64,000 bases of DNA from an uncultured Myxococcales bacterium. Lineage in GTDB: Bacteria; Myxococcota; Myxococcia; Myxococcales; Myxococcaceae. The stretch's first letter is position 1, and each line of letters opens with the position of its first letter. The DNA lies in contig CALJKW010000024.1 in the NCBI GenBank assembly GCA_937980205.1, forward strand, positions 1-64,000. Direction: 5' to 3'. The notes below the pieces were generated by a model, which was not told the origin of the DNA, ran no database searches, and saw only the letters and a program-made list of their open reading frames with translations. Made by a program: the position numbers and the translations under genes. Below are positions 1 to 8,122 of the stretch, piece after piece.

Positions 1-107
1 GGTTCGAGGGCAACTTCCAGGACTACGAAGAGGACAAGAAGAAGCGGCTCGGCGCGGACGCGCTGATGCCGAAGCGGATCAAGTACCGCCCGCTCGTGCG
101 TCAATGA
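1..107 (+). CDS. ettA: C-terminal end of ABC-F ATPase EttA (partial)
   Basis: The reading frame enters at the left edge (first full codon at base 3) and gives 34 residues before TGA at 105-107. They contain NFQDYEEDKKKRLGADA and end KYRPLVRQ. This is the characteristic tail of the ABC-F protein EttA, the energy-dependent translational throttle that gates elongation at the ribosomal E site. Both ATPase domains lie outside the window, so the call rests on the tail alone. The stop overlaps the cutA start as ATGA (104-107), so the two genes are probably translationally coupled. Confidence 0.75.
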   Translation, partial: FEGNFQDYEEDKKKRLGADALMPKRIKYRPLVRQ

Positions 108-424
108 GCACCGGCGTCTGCGTGGTGCTGGTGACGGCTCCGTCGCAGGAGAAAGCGGCGGAGCTCGCGCACGCGCTGGTCGGCGAGAAGCTGGCCGCGT
201 GCGTGAACATCGTGCCGGGCCTGCGCAGCATCTACCGGTGGGAAGGCGCCGTGGAGGACGCCGCCGAGGTGCTGATGCTGTGCAAGACGACGGCGGACCG
301 CTTCGATGCGCTGCACCAGCGCGTGCTCGCGCTGCACCCGTACCAGGTGCCCGAGGTGGTCAAGCTCGACGTCAGCGCGGGACATCTGCCGTACCTCGAC
401 TGGGTACGCGACAGCACGCGGTGA
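104..424 (+). CDS. cutA: CutA-family divalent cation tolerance protein
   Basis: A 106-residue protein of the size and layout of CutA1, a small, very stable trimeric cytoplasmic protein. Family landmarks are the N-terminal beta strand VCVVLVTAPS, the segment KLAACVNIVPGLRSIYRWEG with its conserved Cys, and the C-terminal HPYQVPEVVKLDV. CutA was linked to copper tolerance in E. coli, but its biochemical role is still unsettled, so the metal assignment is by family name only. The start overlaps the upstream ettA stop by four bases (ATGA), which fixes this ATG and implies co-translation. Confidence 0.93.
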   Translation: MSTGVCVVLVTAPSQEKAAELAHALVGEKLAACVNIVPGLRSIYRWEGAVEDAAEVLMLCKTTADRFDALHQRVLALHPYQVPEVVKLDVSAGHLPYLDWVRDSTR

Positions 425-445
425 CCGTGCAATCTTCGCCGCAAC

Positions 446-1207
446 ATGACGCACATGCGCTGGGGACTCGGGGTCGCGCTTCTGGTCGGCAGTCTGGCGT
501 TCGCGGCGGGAGAGCCGTTGCCGCCTCCGCCTCCTCCGCCGCCTCCTCCTCCGCCGGTCGCGGGGCCGGCCGAGTGCTACCCGGCGTGCCGCCAGGGCTA
601 CTTCTGCAGCGCGGGCCAGTGCGTCTCGGCGTGCAACCCGCCGTGCGGGCCGGGAGAGCTGTGCACGTCGACCGGCCAGTGTGTCGTCGGTGAAGAGCCG
701 CGCGTCGAGGAGCGCCCGGCGCCGCGCGAGGGCGACGGTCCGCCGCCGCCGGGCTACCACTACGAGAGCAAGCGCCGCATCGGCATGATGATCGGCGGCA
801 TCGTCCCGCTCGGCATCGGCTACGGGCTCAGCATCCTCTACGGCATCGGGATGTTGACCGCGACCGTCAACAGCGGCTTCTACACCGGCAGCGGGAACCT
901 CCTGTACTTCATCCCGGTGCTCGGGCCCCTCTTCCGGCAAGGCGTCGCGATGTCGTCCTCGGCGAGCTCGCGCTACTACTCGAGCGGCTGGTTCGCGGTG
1001 GACCTGTTCGTCACGATCATCTTCACCGCCGCCCAGGCGGTCGGCCTCACGTTCACGCTGCTCGGCATCGTCAAGAAGACCCAGGTGCTGGTGAAGGACG
1101 GCGAGAGCGCGTGGAAGGAGACCGCTCCAGCCGGAGTGAACGTCTCGGTCGCGCCGGTCTTCTCACCTTACGGAGGCGGAGGCCTCTCACTCGTCCTCGT
1201 TCACTGA
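446..1207 (+). CDS. Secreted or membrane protein with poly-proline and Cys-rich N-terminus
   Basis: 253 residues, family not recognised. An N-terminal signal peptide (about residues 1-20, LLVGSLAFAAG) is followed by a run of 12 prolines. Next comes a Cys-rich EGF-like segment (about 42-80, with CYPACRQGYFC and CNPPCGPGELC) and then a hydrophobic C-terminal half with two or three likely membrane segments (about 110-140 and 180-215). The overall plan, a short Cys-rich domain tethered to the envelope, is common in myxobacterial hypotheticals. A second ATG nine bases downstream (455) is an equally good start. It abuts the next gene with no gap (TGA 1205-1207, GTG 1208). Confidence 0.7.
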   Translation: MTHMRWGLGVALLVGSLAFAAGEPLPPPPPPPPPPPPVAGPAECYPACRQGYFCSAGQCVSACNPPCGPGELCTSTGQCVVGEEPRVEERPAPREGDGPPPPGYHYESKRRIGMMIGGIVPLGIGYGLSILYGIGMLTATVNSGFYTGSGNLLYFIPVLGPLFRQGVAMSSSASSRYYSSGWFAVDLFVTIIFTAAQAVGLTFTLLGIVKKTQVLVKDGESAWKETAPAGVNVSVAPVFSPYGGGGLSLVLVH

Positions 1208-1759
1208 GTGGAGGACCAGGCGGTCACTGTCGTCACCTCGCGGCGGGTGAAGCCCGGCTGTGAGGCGGCGTTCGAGGCGTGGCTCGAAGGCATCGGCGCC
1301 GACGCGGCGAAGTTCCCCGGCTACCTCGGCCGCCGCGTCACGAGGCCGCACGAGCACGAGCACCCCGAGTACGTCATCGTCTTCAGGTTCGCGAGCTACA
1401 CGACGCTGCGCGGGTGGACCGAGTCGCCGGTGCGGAAGGAGTGGCTCGAGAAGGTGAAGCCGCTCGTCCTCGACGGCTTCAAGGAGACGACGCTCACCGG
1501 CCTCGAGACGTGGTTCGCGGTGCCGGCGAAGCCGGGGATGCAGCCTCCGCCGAAGCACAAGATGGCGGTGGTGAGCTTCCTGGTGGTGTTCCCGCTGTCG
1601 GTGATGCTCGGCACGTGGGTGACGCCGCGGCTGAGCGTGCTGCCGTGGCCGCTGCCGTCGCTCGTCTCGTGCGTGGTGATGATTGCGCTGATGACGTGGG
1701 TGCTGATGCCGCGCGTGACGTGGCTGTTTCGGAAGTGGCTGTACCCGGGAGGGAGTTGA
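1208..1759 (+). CDS. ABM-domain (antibiotic biosynthesis monooxygenase-like) membrane protein
   Basis: 183 residues from a GTG that directly follows the upstream stop. Residues about 5-95 resemble an ABM dimeric alpha-beta barrel: VTVVTSRRVKPGCEAAFEAWL opens the fold, and FPGYLGRRV and YVIVFRFASYTTLRGW supply the later strands. The C-terminus holds two membrane helices (about 120-142 and 150-170). This matches the small class of membrane-anchored ABM proteins of unknown substrate. The link to antibiotic synthesis is only the domain's name; many members degrade haem or have no known activity. It is probably co-transcribed with the preceding gene and ends 10 bp from a convergent gene. Confidence 0.75.
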   Translation: MEDQAVTVVTSRRVKPGCEAAFEAWLEGIGADAAKFPGYLGRRVTRPHEHEHPEYVIVFRFASYTTLRGWTESPVRKEWLEKVKPLVLDGFKETTLTGLETWFAVPAKPGMQPPPKHKMAVVSFLVVFPLSVMLGTWVTPRLSVLPWPLPSLVSCVVMIALMTWVLMPRVTWLFRKWLYPGGS

Positions 1760-1769
1760 GCCCCGCCGC

Positions 1770-3881
1770 TTACGGGCACACGGCTTCACCGGCCGCATGC
1801 GGGCAGTGCGTCACCGCATCGCCCATCGCCGCAGTGCAGTGGTACGCGCGGCAGCACAGCTGCGCCTCTCCGAACGACGCACACGCCGAGATGCACGCGG
1901 CCATGCTCGCGAACTTGCCGCTGCACGTCGCCATCATGCACGTGCAGTAGCTCGTGCAGGTCGAGCCCGGCGACTGCGAGTCGTTGCACGTCGGCGCACA
2001 GACGCGCGTCGTCGGGTGACACGCGCCACCCGCGCAGTCGCCGTTCGCCATGCACGCGAGCCCCGGCCCACACGCCGGGCACGTGCCGCCGCCGCAGTCG
2101 GTGTCGGTCTCCGCTCCGTTCTTCACCATGTCCGTGCACGTCGGCGCCGCGCAGGTGTGCGTGGCCACCGCGCAGATCATGCTCGCGCACTGGCCGTTCA
2201 CGTTGCACTCGACGCAGGCACCTGAGCCGTCGCAGTACATGCCGCCGCTCGTGCACGCGGTGTTCAGCGGGCGCGGCGGCCGGCTCGGAACGCCACCGTC
2301 ACAGACCTCGGCCGTGCACTGCTGCCCGTCGTCGAGCGGCAGGTCGGAGTCGAAGACGGCCGAGACGACGCCGCCGTCTCCATCGCAACGGTTCTGCCGG
2401 CAGTCGCCCGCCGTCTGCGTGCCCGCAACCGTGCCGGCGTCGAACAGGAAGACTCCGCACGCGCCGTTCACGCACGTCCGCGCGCGGCAGTCGGAGTCGG
2501 CGCCCGCGCACTGCCCCGCCACGTTGCACTGCACGCACTGCCCCGACGCGTTGCACACGCCAGCGTCACACGCCGTGTTGGTCGGCAGCGTCGGGTGCGA
2601 CGGCACGCCGTTCGTGCAGACCTCGCCGGTGCAGGGGTTGCCGTCGTCGGCCGGCACGTCCATGTCGAACGCCGCGGTCACGATGTTGCCCTGCGAGTCG
2701 CAGACGTTGCGCTGGCAGTCGCCGGCCACCGGGTTCGAGACGACGGTCCCCGCGGGAGCGAGGTTCAGCCCACACGTCCCGTTCGTGCATGTGCGGGTCT
2801 TGCAGGCGTCGCTCGCTCCGCAGTGCTGCGGCACGTTGCAGCCGACGCACTGGCCGACGGCGTTGCACACCGAGCTGGTGCCGCACGAGACGCCGGCGTC
2901 GAGCGGCGGGTACCACGCGGCGCCCGCATCGCACGCGTTCGCGGTGCAGGCGTTGTTGTCGTTCGGCAGGTCCGCGTCGTCGTTCGCCGCCGTCACGCCG
3001 CCGGCCCCGTCGCAGACGCTGCGGCGGCAGTCTCCGGCGGTCTGCGACGAGACCGCGATGCCCGCATCCGCGAACGCCGCGCCGCAGACGCCGTTCACGC
3101 ACGTGCGCGCGCGGCACTCGGTGTCGGCGCCGGGACAGTCGGACGCGACGAGGCACTGCCGGCAGGCTCCCGCGGAGTCGCAGAGCGTGCCGCCGTCGTC
3201 GGCGCACGGCGTGCCGGACTGCGCGGGTGGATGGCTCGGCACGCCGTTCGTGCAGAGGTCGCGGGTGCAGGTGCGGCCGTCGTTCGGGAGGTCCGTGTCG
3301 TCGGCCACGCTCTCGGTGCCGCCCATGCCGTCGCACTGCACCGCGCGGCAGTCGCCGGCGTCCTGCGCCGTCAGCCGCGTGCCCTGCGGCTGGTTCATGC
3401 TGCCGCAGACGGTGTTCACGCACGTCGGCGTGCGGCACTCGGTCGCCGCGAAGCAGTCGGAGGGCATCGAGCAGCCGACGCACTGGCCTGCCGCGTTGCA
3501 CTGCATGGCCCCGCCGGTGCCGCACGGCGTGCCGGCGTCCGTCGGCGTCGCCACCGGGCTGCCGCCCGAGCACGTGTCCACCGTGCACGCGTTGCCGTCG
3601 TTGCGGACGTCGGTGTCGTCGTTCTGCGCGCTGACGTTGCCGTCCGCGTCGCACACGAGCCGCTTGCAGTCGCCCGGCGTCTGCGCGCCGGCGCTCGAGC
3701 CCGCGGGAGCGAGCGTGCGACGGCAGCGCCCGAACGTGCAGTTCACCAGCTCGCACGGGCCGGCCGTGCCGCACTCTTCGGTGGTGACGCAGCGCTGGCC
3801 GCCGTCGTCACCTCCATCGGAACCGCCAGGCGAAGGGCACGCGACGAGCACGACGACCGACAGCGCGAGGAGCGGTCTCAT
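1770..3881 (-). CDS. Repeat-built Cys-rich lipoprotein
   Basis: 703 residues. The N-terminus MRPLLALSVVVLVACPSPGG carries a lipobox (LVAC, Cys15), so it is probably an outer-membrane lipoprotein exposed at the surface. The rest is a tandem series of about six units of roughly 90 residues. Each has the pattern CVxCxxxxxC, ECRxRTCVNGxCG, then GDCRxxxCDGxGG, then DLPNDxxxCTxxxCxxGxPxxPP. A unit NGAETDTDCGGGTCPACGPG, a motif frequent in myxobacterial surface proteins, precedes a distinct Cys-rich C-terminal knot. No enzymatic motif is visible; disulfide-stabilised adhesion or recognition is a guess. No Shine-Dalgarno is seen; a TACGCT hexamer lies 8 nt before the ATG. Confidence 0.8.
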   Translation of the reverse strand: MRPLLALSVVVLVACPSPGGSDGGDDGGQRCVTTEECGTAGPCELVNCTFGRCRRTLAPAGSSAGAQTPGDCKRLVCDADGNVSAQNDDTDVRNDGNACTVDTCSGGSPVATPTDAGTPCGTGGAMQCNAAGQCVGCSMPSDCFAATECRTPTCVNTVCGSMNQPQGTRLTAQDAGDCRAVQCDGMGGTESVADDTDLPNDGRTCTRDLCTNGVPSHPPAQSGTPCADDGGTLCDSAGACRQCLVASDCPGADTECRARTCVNGVCGAAFADAGIAVSSQTAGDCRRSVCDGAGGVTAANDDADLPNDNNACTANACDAGAAWYPPLDAGVSCGTSSVCNAVGQCVGCNVPQHCGASDACKTRTCTNGTCGLNLAPAGTVVSNPVAGDCQRNVCDSQGNIVTAAFDMDVPADDGNPCTGEVCTNGVPSHPTLPTNTACDAGVCNASGQCVQCNVAGQCAGADSDCRARTCVNGACGVFLFDAGTVAGTQTAGDCRQNRCDGDGGVVSAVFDSDLPLDDGQQCTAEVCDGGVPSRPPRPLNTACTSGGMYCDGSGACVECNVNGQCASMICAVATHTCAAPTCTDMVKNGAETDTDCGGGTCPACGPGLACMANGDCAGGACHPTTRVCAPTCNDSQSPGSTCTSYCTCMMATCSGKFASMAACISACASFGEAQLCCRAYHCTAAMGDAVTHCPHAAGEAVCP

Positions 3882-3889
3882 TGCCCCGG

Positions 3890-3895
3890 AGCGTA
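3890..3895 (-). promoter_or_regulatory. Candidate -10 box (TACGCT) of a leaderless transcript
   Basis: On the minus strand TACGCT lies 8 nt before the ATG of the Cys-rich lipoprotein at 3881, and there is no purine-rich Shine-Dalgarno between them. The spacing would place the transcript start at or next to the start codon. The same arrangement recurs at several genes in this window. Confidence 0.4.
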
Positions 3896-3906
3896 CCGAA
3901 GAACGC

Positions 3907-4260
3907 TCAGCGAGAGACGATCGTCTTGAAGCCGCCGTACGCCATGCGCCGCATGTCGAACGGTATGTCCTTCGGGTCCATCTCCGTCTCGGGGTCCGCC
4001 ATCACCTTCTTGTTCACGGCATCGCGGTGCGCGCGCGACTTGAACGTGATGTACGAGAAGAACGCGACCTCGCTCGGCTTGAGCTTCAGCATCTTCTTGA
4101 ACGTGAGCGCCATCTTCGAGTCGAGGTCGTCGGCCATGCACTCGCGGAACTCGAGCGCGCCGTGCTTCTTCCAGATGCGCGCCGCCGTCTTCGCGACCTT
4201 CTCGTACGCCTTCACGTTCTTCTTCGGCACCGCCAGCACGAATCCATCCACGTAGCTCAT
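3907..4260 (-). CDS. DUF1428 (YbaA-like) family protein
   Basis: 117 residues. It starts MSYVDGFVLAVPKKNVKAY and contains ALEFRECMADD and YITFKSRAHRD, the hallmarks of the DUF1428/YbaA family of small dimeric alpha-beta barrel proteins with no established function. The frame is open further upstream to 4428, but that extension is Arg-rich out-of-frame cupin sequence. The ATG at 4260 overlaps the cupin stop as ATGA and begins exactly where family members begin. It forms a two-gene operon with the cupin gene. Confidence 0.88.
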   Translation of the reverse strand: MSYVDGFVLAVPKKNVKAYEKVAKTAARIWKKHGALEFRECMADDLDSKMALTFKKMLKLKPSEVAFFSYITFKSRAHRDAVNKKVMADPETEMDPKDIPFDMRRMAYGGFKTIVSR

Positions 4261-4727
4261 GAGTCCGCGTCCTTCTCTCCGTCGAAGTAACCGACCTCGG
4301 TGTCCTTCTTGAAGATGAAGCGCTTCTTCGTCTCCGGCAATTGAATCGACCCGGCGATCTTCCCCGAATCCGGGTACTCGACGACGTCGACGCCGGCGGG
4401 GTTCACGCCCATCGCGAGGTACACGCACGGCTCGGTGCCGTCGTTGATGAGCTGGTGCGCCTTGCCCGGCGGGAAGCCGACCCAGTCACCGGCGGAGACC
4501 TCGGTCAGCCCCTCGCTCGAGCGCACCTTGCACGAGCCGCTGACGACGTAGAGCGCTTCTTCGGTCAGGTGGTGCAGGTGGAAGGGGAACGACTTCTTCC
4601 CCGGCGGCAACTCCCACAGTCCGCAGGACAGGCGCCCGGTCGAGCCGAGCTCCTTGCGCCTCTGCCAGAAGCTGCCCTTCTGCAAGGCGTCGCCCCAGGC
4701 AACATCTTTCGTGCGGGTGATCTTCAT
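4257..4727 (-). CDS. Small cupin-domain protein
   Basis: 156 residues from the ATG at 4727 (a GTG at 4745 would add six residues). A single conserved beta-barrel cupin occupies about residues 35-115. Motif 1 is FPFHLHHLTEEALYVVSG, with two of the usual His ligands and Glu. Motif 2 is GDWVGFPPGKAHQLIND. This is the profile of a metal-binding mannose-6-phosphate-isomerase-like or storage-type cupin. The ligand cannot be read from sequence. Its stop overlaps the DUF1428 start, and it diverges from the Hsp70-like gene across an intergenic gap of about 56 bp. Confidence 0.85.
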   Translation of the reverse strand: MKITRTKDVAWGDALQKGSFWQRRKELGSTGRLSCGLWELPPGKKSFPFHLHHLTEEALYVVSGSCKVRSSEGLTEVSAGDWVGFPPGKAHQLINDGTEPCVYLAMGVNPAGVDVVEYPDSGKIAGSIQLPETKKRFIFKKDTEVGYFDGEKDADS

Positions 4728-4765
4728 GGGCCGTTCGCGTAGCACAAACCCCCATTCAAAACGGC

Positions 4766-4771
4766 TACGCT
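4766..4771 (+). promoter_or_regulatory. Candidate -10 box (TACGCT) before the Hsp70-like gene
   Basis: TACGCT lies 12 nt before the GTG at 4784 with only C/G-alternating sequence between them and no Shine-Dalgarno. If it is functional, the leader would be only a few nucleotides. Confidence 0.35.
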
Positions 4772-4783
4772 CGCGCGCGCCCC

Positions 4784-6301
4784 GTGTCAGCGCCAGCGTC
4801 CGTCACTCCCATTCTGGGCATCGACTTCGGCACGACGAACACCTCGGCCGCGTGGTTCGACAAGACCGGCAAGCTGAAGCTGGTGCCGGTCAACGAGAAG
4901 AGCTTCATGCTCCCCTCGGTGGTCTGGTTCCCGAGCGCGGACAAGTCGCTCGTCGGCCACGGCGCGCGCACGCAGGTGATCGACGACCCGAAGCACACGG
5001 TCTTCGGCGCGAAGCGCTTCCTCGGGCGGCGCTTCAACTCCGAGTTCGTCGCGCAGCACAAAGACAAGTTCGCCTTCGACATCGTCGAGGGGCCCGACGG
5101 CTACTGCGCGGTGTTGATCTACGGCCAGGCGATTCCGCTCACGCACGTCGCGCACCTCGTCATCAAGGACATCGTGCAGCGGGCGAACCGGGCCGCGGGC
5201 GCTCCGTTCCAGGAGTGCGTGCTCACCGTCCCGGCGCACGCCACCGTCCGCCAGCGCGAGGCCGTGCGCCTCGCCGCGCAGCAGGCCGGTCTCACCGTCC
5301 GCGCCATCATCAACGAGCCGACCGCGGCTGCGCTCTACTACGCGAACCTGAAGTCGCCGCACCAGACGGTGCTCGTCTTCGACCTCGGCGGCGGCACGTT
5401 CGACGCCACGCTGATGAGCGTGAAGAACCGCGTCGTGCACGTGCTCGCCACCGGCGGAGACGCCTTCCTCGGTGGCACCGACTTCGACGAGGCCATCGCC
5501 GGCCACTTCGTCGCCCACTTCGAGAAGCAGCACAGCGTGCACATCGCGCAGAACCGCACCGTGATGCAGCGGCTCATCTTCGCCGCCGAGAACACGAAGA
5601 TCTTCCTCTCCAAGGCGACGCGCGCCGACCTGCGCGTCCCCGTCATCGCGCAGCGCCCCGACGGCAGCTTCCTCGACTTCTCGTACAGCCTCACCCGCCC
5701 CGAGATGGACGACATCGTCTCGCGGCTCGTCGAGCGCTGCTCGTCGGCGACCGAAGACGTGCTCGAGCGCGCCGGCATGAAGCCCGAGCAGGTCGACGAG
5801 CTCGTCCTCGTCGGCGGCCAGACGCGCATGCCGGCGATTCGCAACCGCCTGCACCGCTTCAAGCACATCAGCTCGGACAAAGAGGTGAACCCCGAGCTCG
5901 GCGTCGCCATCGGGGCCGCCATCCTCGGCCGCAACCTCGCCTTCAAGCGCGACATTGGCTTGAAGGACGTCGTGCCGATGCCTATCTCGGTGCTCATGCC
6001 CGGCGGCCGCACCCAGGAGGTCATCGCAGCGAACACCCCGGTGCCCTGCCGCGCCGAGCTGTCGCTCGAGGGCCTGCCTCCGTGGGAGGCGCCGGTGCCG
6101 CTCGTCATCTTCGAGTCGCTCGACACCGCGGCGACCGATCGCGAGGTCTACGGCACCGTGCACATCGGCTCGGAGTGGCGCGTCGGCAAAGAGGTCGCCC
6201 CGACGCTCGAGCTCGACATGGGCCAGGACTTCTCGCTGAAGGCGCGGCTGCTCGCGCCAGGCGGGATGCAGACGTCGCTGCAGATCGTGGATCAGCGGTG
6301 A
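4784..6301 (+). CDS. Hsp70/DnaK-like ATPase lacking the C-terminal lid
   Basis: 505 residues from a GTG. The nucleotide-binding domain (about 10-375) has phosphate-1 LGIDFGTTNTSAAW, the connect segment AIINEPTAAALYYA, phosphate-2 VFDLGGGTFDATL and adenosine motif LVLVGGQTRMPAIRNRL. A short substrate-binding beta domain follows (about 385-505) and the protein then ends, so the alpha-helical lid and EEVD-type tail of DnaK (about 630 residues) are absent. It is therefore a specialised Hsp70 paralogue rather than the housekeeping DnaK. The stop overlaps the GTG of the rhomboid-TPR gene (GTGA, 6298-6301), so the two are very likely made together. Confidence 0.9.
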   Translation: MSAPASVTPILGIDFGTTNTSAAWFDKTGKLKLVPVNEKSFMLPSVVWFPSADKSLVGHGARTQVIDDPKHTVFGAKRFLGRRFNSEFVAQHKDKFAFDIVEGPDGYCAVLIYGQAIPLTHVAHLVIKDIVQRANRAAGAPFQECVLTVPAHATVRQREAVRLAAQQAGLTVRAIINEPTAAALYYANLKSPHQTVLVFDLGGGTFDATLMSVKNRVVHVLATGGDAFLGGTDFDEAIAGHFVAHFEKQHSVHIAQNRTVMQRLIFAAENTKIFLSKATRADLRVPVIAQRPDGSFLDFSYSLTRPEMDDIVSRLVERCSSATEDVLERAGMKPEQVDELVLVGGQTRMPAIRNRLHRFKHISSDKEVNPELGVAIGAAILGRNLAFKRDIGLKDVVPMPISVLMPGGRTQEVIAANTPVPCRAELSLEGLPPWEAPVPLVIFESLDTAATDREVYGTVHIGSEWRVGKEVAPTLELDMGQDFSLKARLLAPGGMQTSLQIVDQR

Positions 6302-7578
6302 ACCCCGCGCCGGCGCAAGAGCCCCAACCCCGGCTGCCGCCCTACCGACTGCGCGTCACGCCGTTCCTCATCGGCATGAACGTCGCGGTCTTCATCGCGA
6401 TGGTCGCGCGCGGCGTCTCGCCGATGCAGCCCACCTCGGACCAGCTGCTCGGCTTCGGGGCCAACTTCGGCGTGCTCGTCGTCCTCGAGCAGCAGTGGTG
6501 GAGGCCGTTCACCTCGATGTTCGTGCACATCGGCGCGGTGCACCTGCTCATCAACATGTACTCGCTGTGGAACGTCGGCGGCTTCGTCGAGCGGCTGCTC
6601 GGGCGGCCGATGTACGCGGCGGTCTACGTGCTCACCGGCCTCGCCGGCTCGTTCACGAGCGTGCTGTGGCACCCGCTCGGCGTCTCGGCCGGCGCCTCGG
6701 GCGCCATCTTCGGTCTGTTCGGCGTCATCGTCGGCTTCACCTTCAGCGCGCGCGCGCGACTGCCGCCGCAGGCGTTCCAGTCGCTGCGCTCGAGCATCAT
6801 CGCGACGCTCGCGTTCAACCTGCTCTTCGCGCTGACGACGCCGTTCCTCGATCATGCCGCGCACCTCGGCGGCCTGCTCGTCGGCGTGCTCGCCGGCATG
6901 ACCGCGACCGACTCGGCGTTCGAGCAGAAGGCGCAGCGCCCCACGTGGGGCTCGCAGCTCATCGTGCTCGCGACGGTCGTCGCGCTCGGTGTGCTCGCGG
7001 AGACGCGCACGCGCAACCGCAAGCAGCTGCGCTGGGAGCCGCCGGCGATGCTCGCCATCGCTGCCTTCGAGGACCAGCGGTGGGGCGACGCCGTGCTCCA
7101 CAGCACGCACGCGCTCGAGAAGCGCAACGAGCCCACGATGCGCGAGCTGCGCGGCATGGCGCAGGTCATGCTCGGCCAGTACGCGGCCGGCGCCGAGGAC
7201 CTGCGGCAGAGCCACGACTCGGCACACGCGAAGAACGCCTACGCGTGGGCGCTCGTCTGGCTGAACCGCGACCTCGACGAGGCGCTGAAGATGGCCGACG
7301 CGGCCGTGCTCTCCGAGGCCAGCGCCGCCTACCTCGGCACCCGCTGCTGGGTTCACGTCGCCCGCGGCGAGCCCGACGAGGCGCGCCGCGACTGCGAGTC
7401 CGCGGTGAAGCAGGCCGACGACGACCTCATGGACCGCGGCATGCTCCGCTTCATCGAGAACGACATGCCCGGCGCGCTGAAGCTGTGGGACGAGGCCGCC
7501 GCGCAGCGCCCGGAGTACGCGCGCGACCTCGAGCCGTGGCTGGCGCGGGCGAGAGGCCAGCCCGACGCCGGGAGCTGA
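6298..7578 (+). CDS. Rhomboid-family intramembrane serine protease with TPR-like C-terminal domain
   Basis: 426 residues. The N-terminal part (about 20-205) is a six-helix rhomboid core. It has HLLINMY (His82, Asn86), the catalytic serine in AGASGAIFGLFG (Ser134) and the catalytic histidine in DHAAHLGG (His189), so the Ser-His dyad looks intact. After a seventh hydrophobic stretch (about 215-233) the remaining 190 residues form Ala/Leu-rich helical hairpins typical of TPR/Sel1-type repeats. The start is the GTG overlapping the Hsp70 stop. The pairing suggests that a cytoplasmic chaperone and a membrane protease act on the same clients; that is inference. Confidence 0.88.
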   Translation: MNPAPAQEPQPRLPPYRLRVTPFLIGMNVAVFIAMVARGVSPMQPTSDQLLGFGANFGVLVVLEQQWWRPFTSMFVHIGAVHLLINMYSLWNVGGFVERLLGRPMYAAVYVLTGLAGSFTSVLWHPLGVSAGASGAIFGLFGVIVGFTFSARARLPPQAFQSLRSSIIATLAFNLLFALTTPFLDHAAHLGGLLVGVLAGMTATDSAFEQKAQRPTWGSQLIVLATVVALGVLAETRTRNRKQLRWEPPAMLAIAAFEDQRWGDAVLHSTHALEKRNEPTMRELRGMAQVMLGQYAAGAEDLRQSHDSAHAKNAYAWALVWLNRDLDEALKMADAAVLSEASAAYLGTRCWVHVARGEPDEARRDCESAVKQADDDLMDRGMLRFIENDMPGALKLWDEAAAQRPEYARDLEPWLARARGQPDAGS

Positions 7579-7615
7579 CTGCGTTCACGCTGAGCGGCGG
7601 CGCTACGACCCTGAC

Positions 7616-8122
7616 TCAGCCCCTCGCGTTGCGCGCGAACGTCATCGAGATCTCCGACCGCGTCTTCGACACGTTCGAGAGCATCTCGCCGAGCAGCTTG
7701 AGGCTCGCCATCATCTCCTGAATCAGAAACGACCGCGCCTGCTTCGGGTCGTCCTTGAGCAGCTGGTTGTACATGTCCCTCGTGCCGGGGCCCATGTTCG
7801 CGACGACGGCGGCCTCGCTCGTGCCCATCGTCTGCGCGACCTGCTGCAGCGAAGCGTTCACGTTGCCGCCGCTCAAGGCGGGAAAGCCCACGGTCGCCGG
7901 CAGCCCCTGCGAGATGGACACCGGCGGAGCCGGCAGCGCCGGCCGGCTCGGCAGCAGCGACGCCTGCGCCGACGTGCGCTGCCAGTACCCGTCCTTGTTC
8001 CACACGTAGCTGCCGCGGTTCGCCGGCGCGCTGCCCTGCGTGCGGTGGTCGCGAACCTGCGGGCCCTCGGAGCGGTGGTCACGGACGACGGGAGAAGAGC
8101 GGTGATCTCGAATGACGGTCAT
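7616..8122 (-). CDS. Hypothetical protein with RDHR repeats
   Basis: 168 residues from the ATG at 8122; an ATG at 8137 would add MGAGT. Not recognised. The first 30 residues repeat the motif RDHR three times (VIRDHRSS, VVRDHRSE, QVRDHRTQ) and are encoded by loosely repeated DNA. A YVWNKDGYWQR segment, a Pro/Ala-rich linker and a helical C-terminus (about 85-165, with LLKDDPKQARSFLIQEMM) follow. No signal peptide or membrane helix. Choosing 8122 leaves two GGTGCCGGCACC palindromes immediately upstream. It lies downstream of the kinase gene on the same strand with a gap of about 90 bp. Confidence 0.6.
   Translation of the reverse strand: MTVIRDHRSSPVVRDHRSEGPQVRDHRTQGSAPANRGSYVWNKDGYWQRTSAQASLLPSRPALPAPPVSISQGLPATVGFPALSGGNVNASLQQVAQTMGTSEAAVVANMGPGTRDMYNQLLKDDPKQARSFLIQEMMASLKLLGEMLSNVSKTRSEISMTFARNARG

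Noticed and set aside
101..940. Long minus-strand open frame opposite cutA and the poly-proline gene
   Set aside because: Arg/Ala/His-rich with no motif; an antisense shadow of the plus-strand genes. Such shadows are common in DNA this GC-rich.
7589..7620. GCTGAG/CTCAGC hairpin as terminator between convergent rhomboid and RDHR genes
   Set aside because: Only six base pairs with a 20-nt loop, and it overlaps the RDHR stop codon. The left part is better explained as a remnant of the repeat at 48741-48850.
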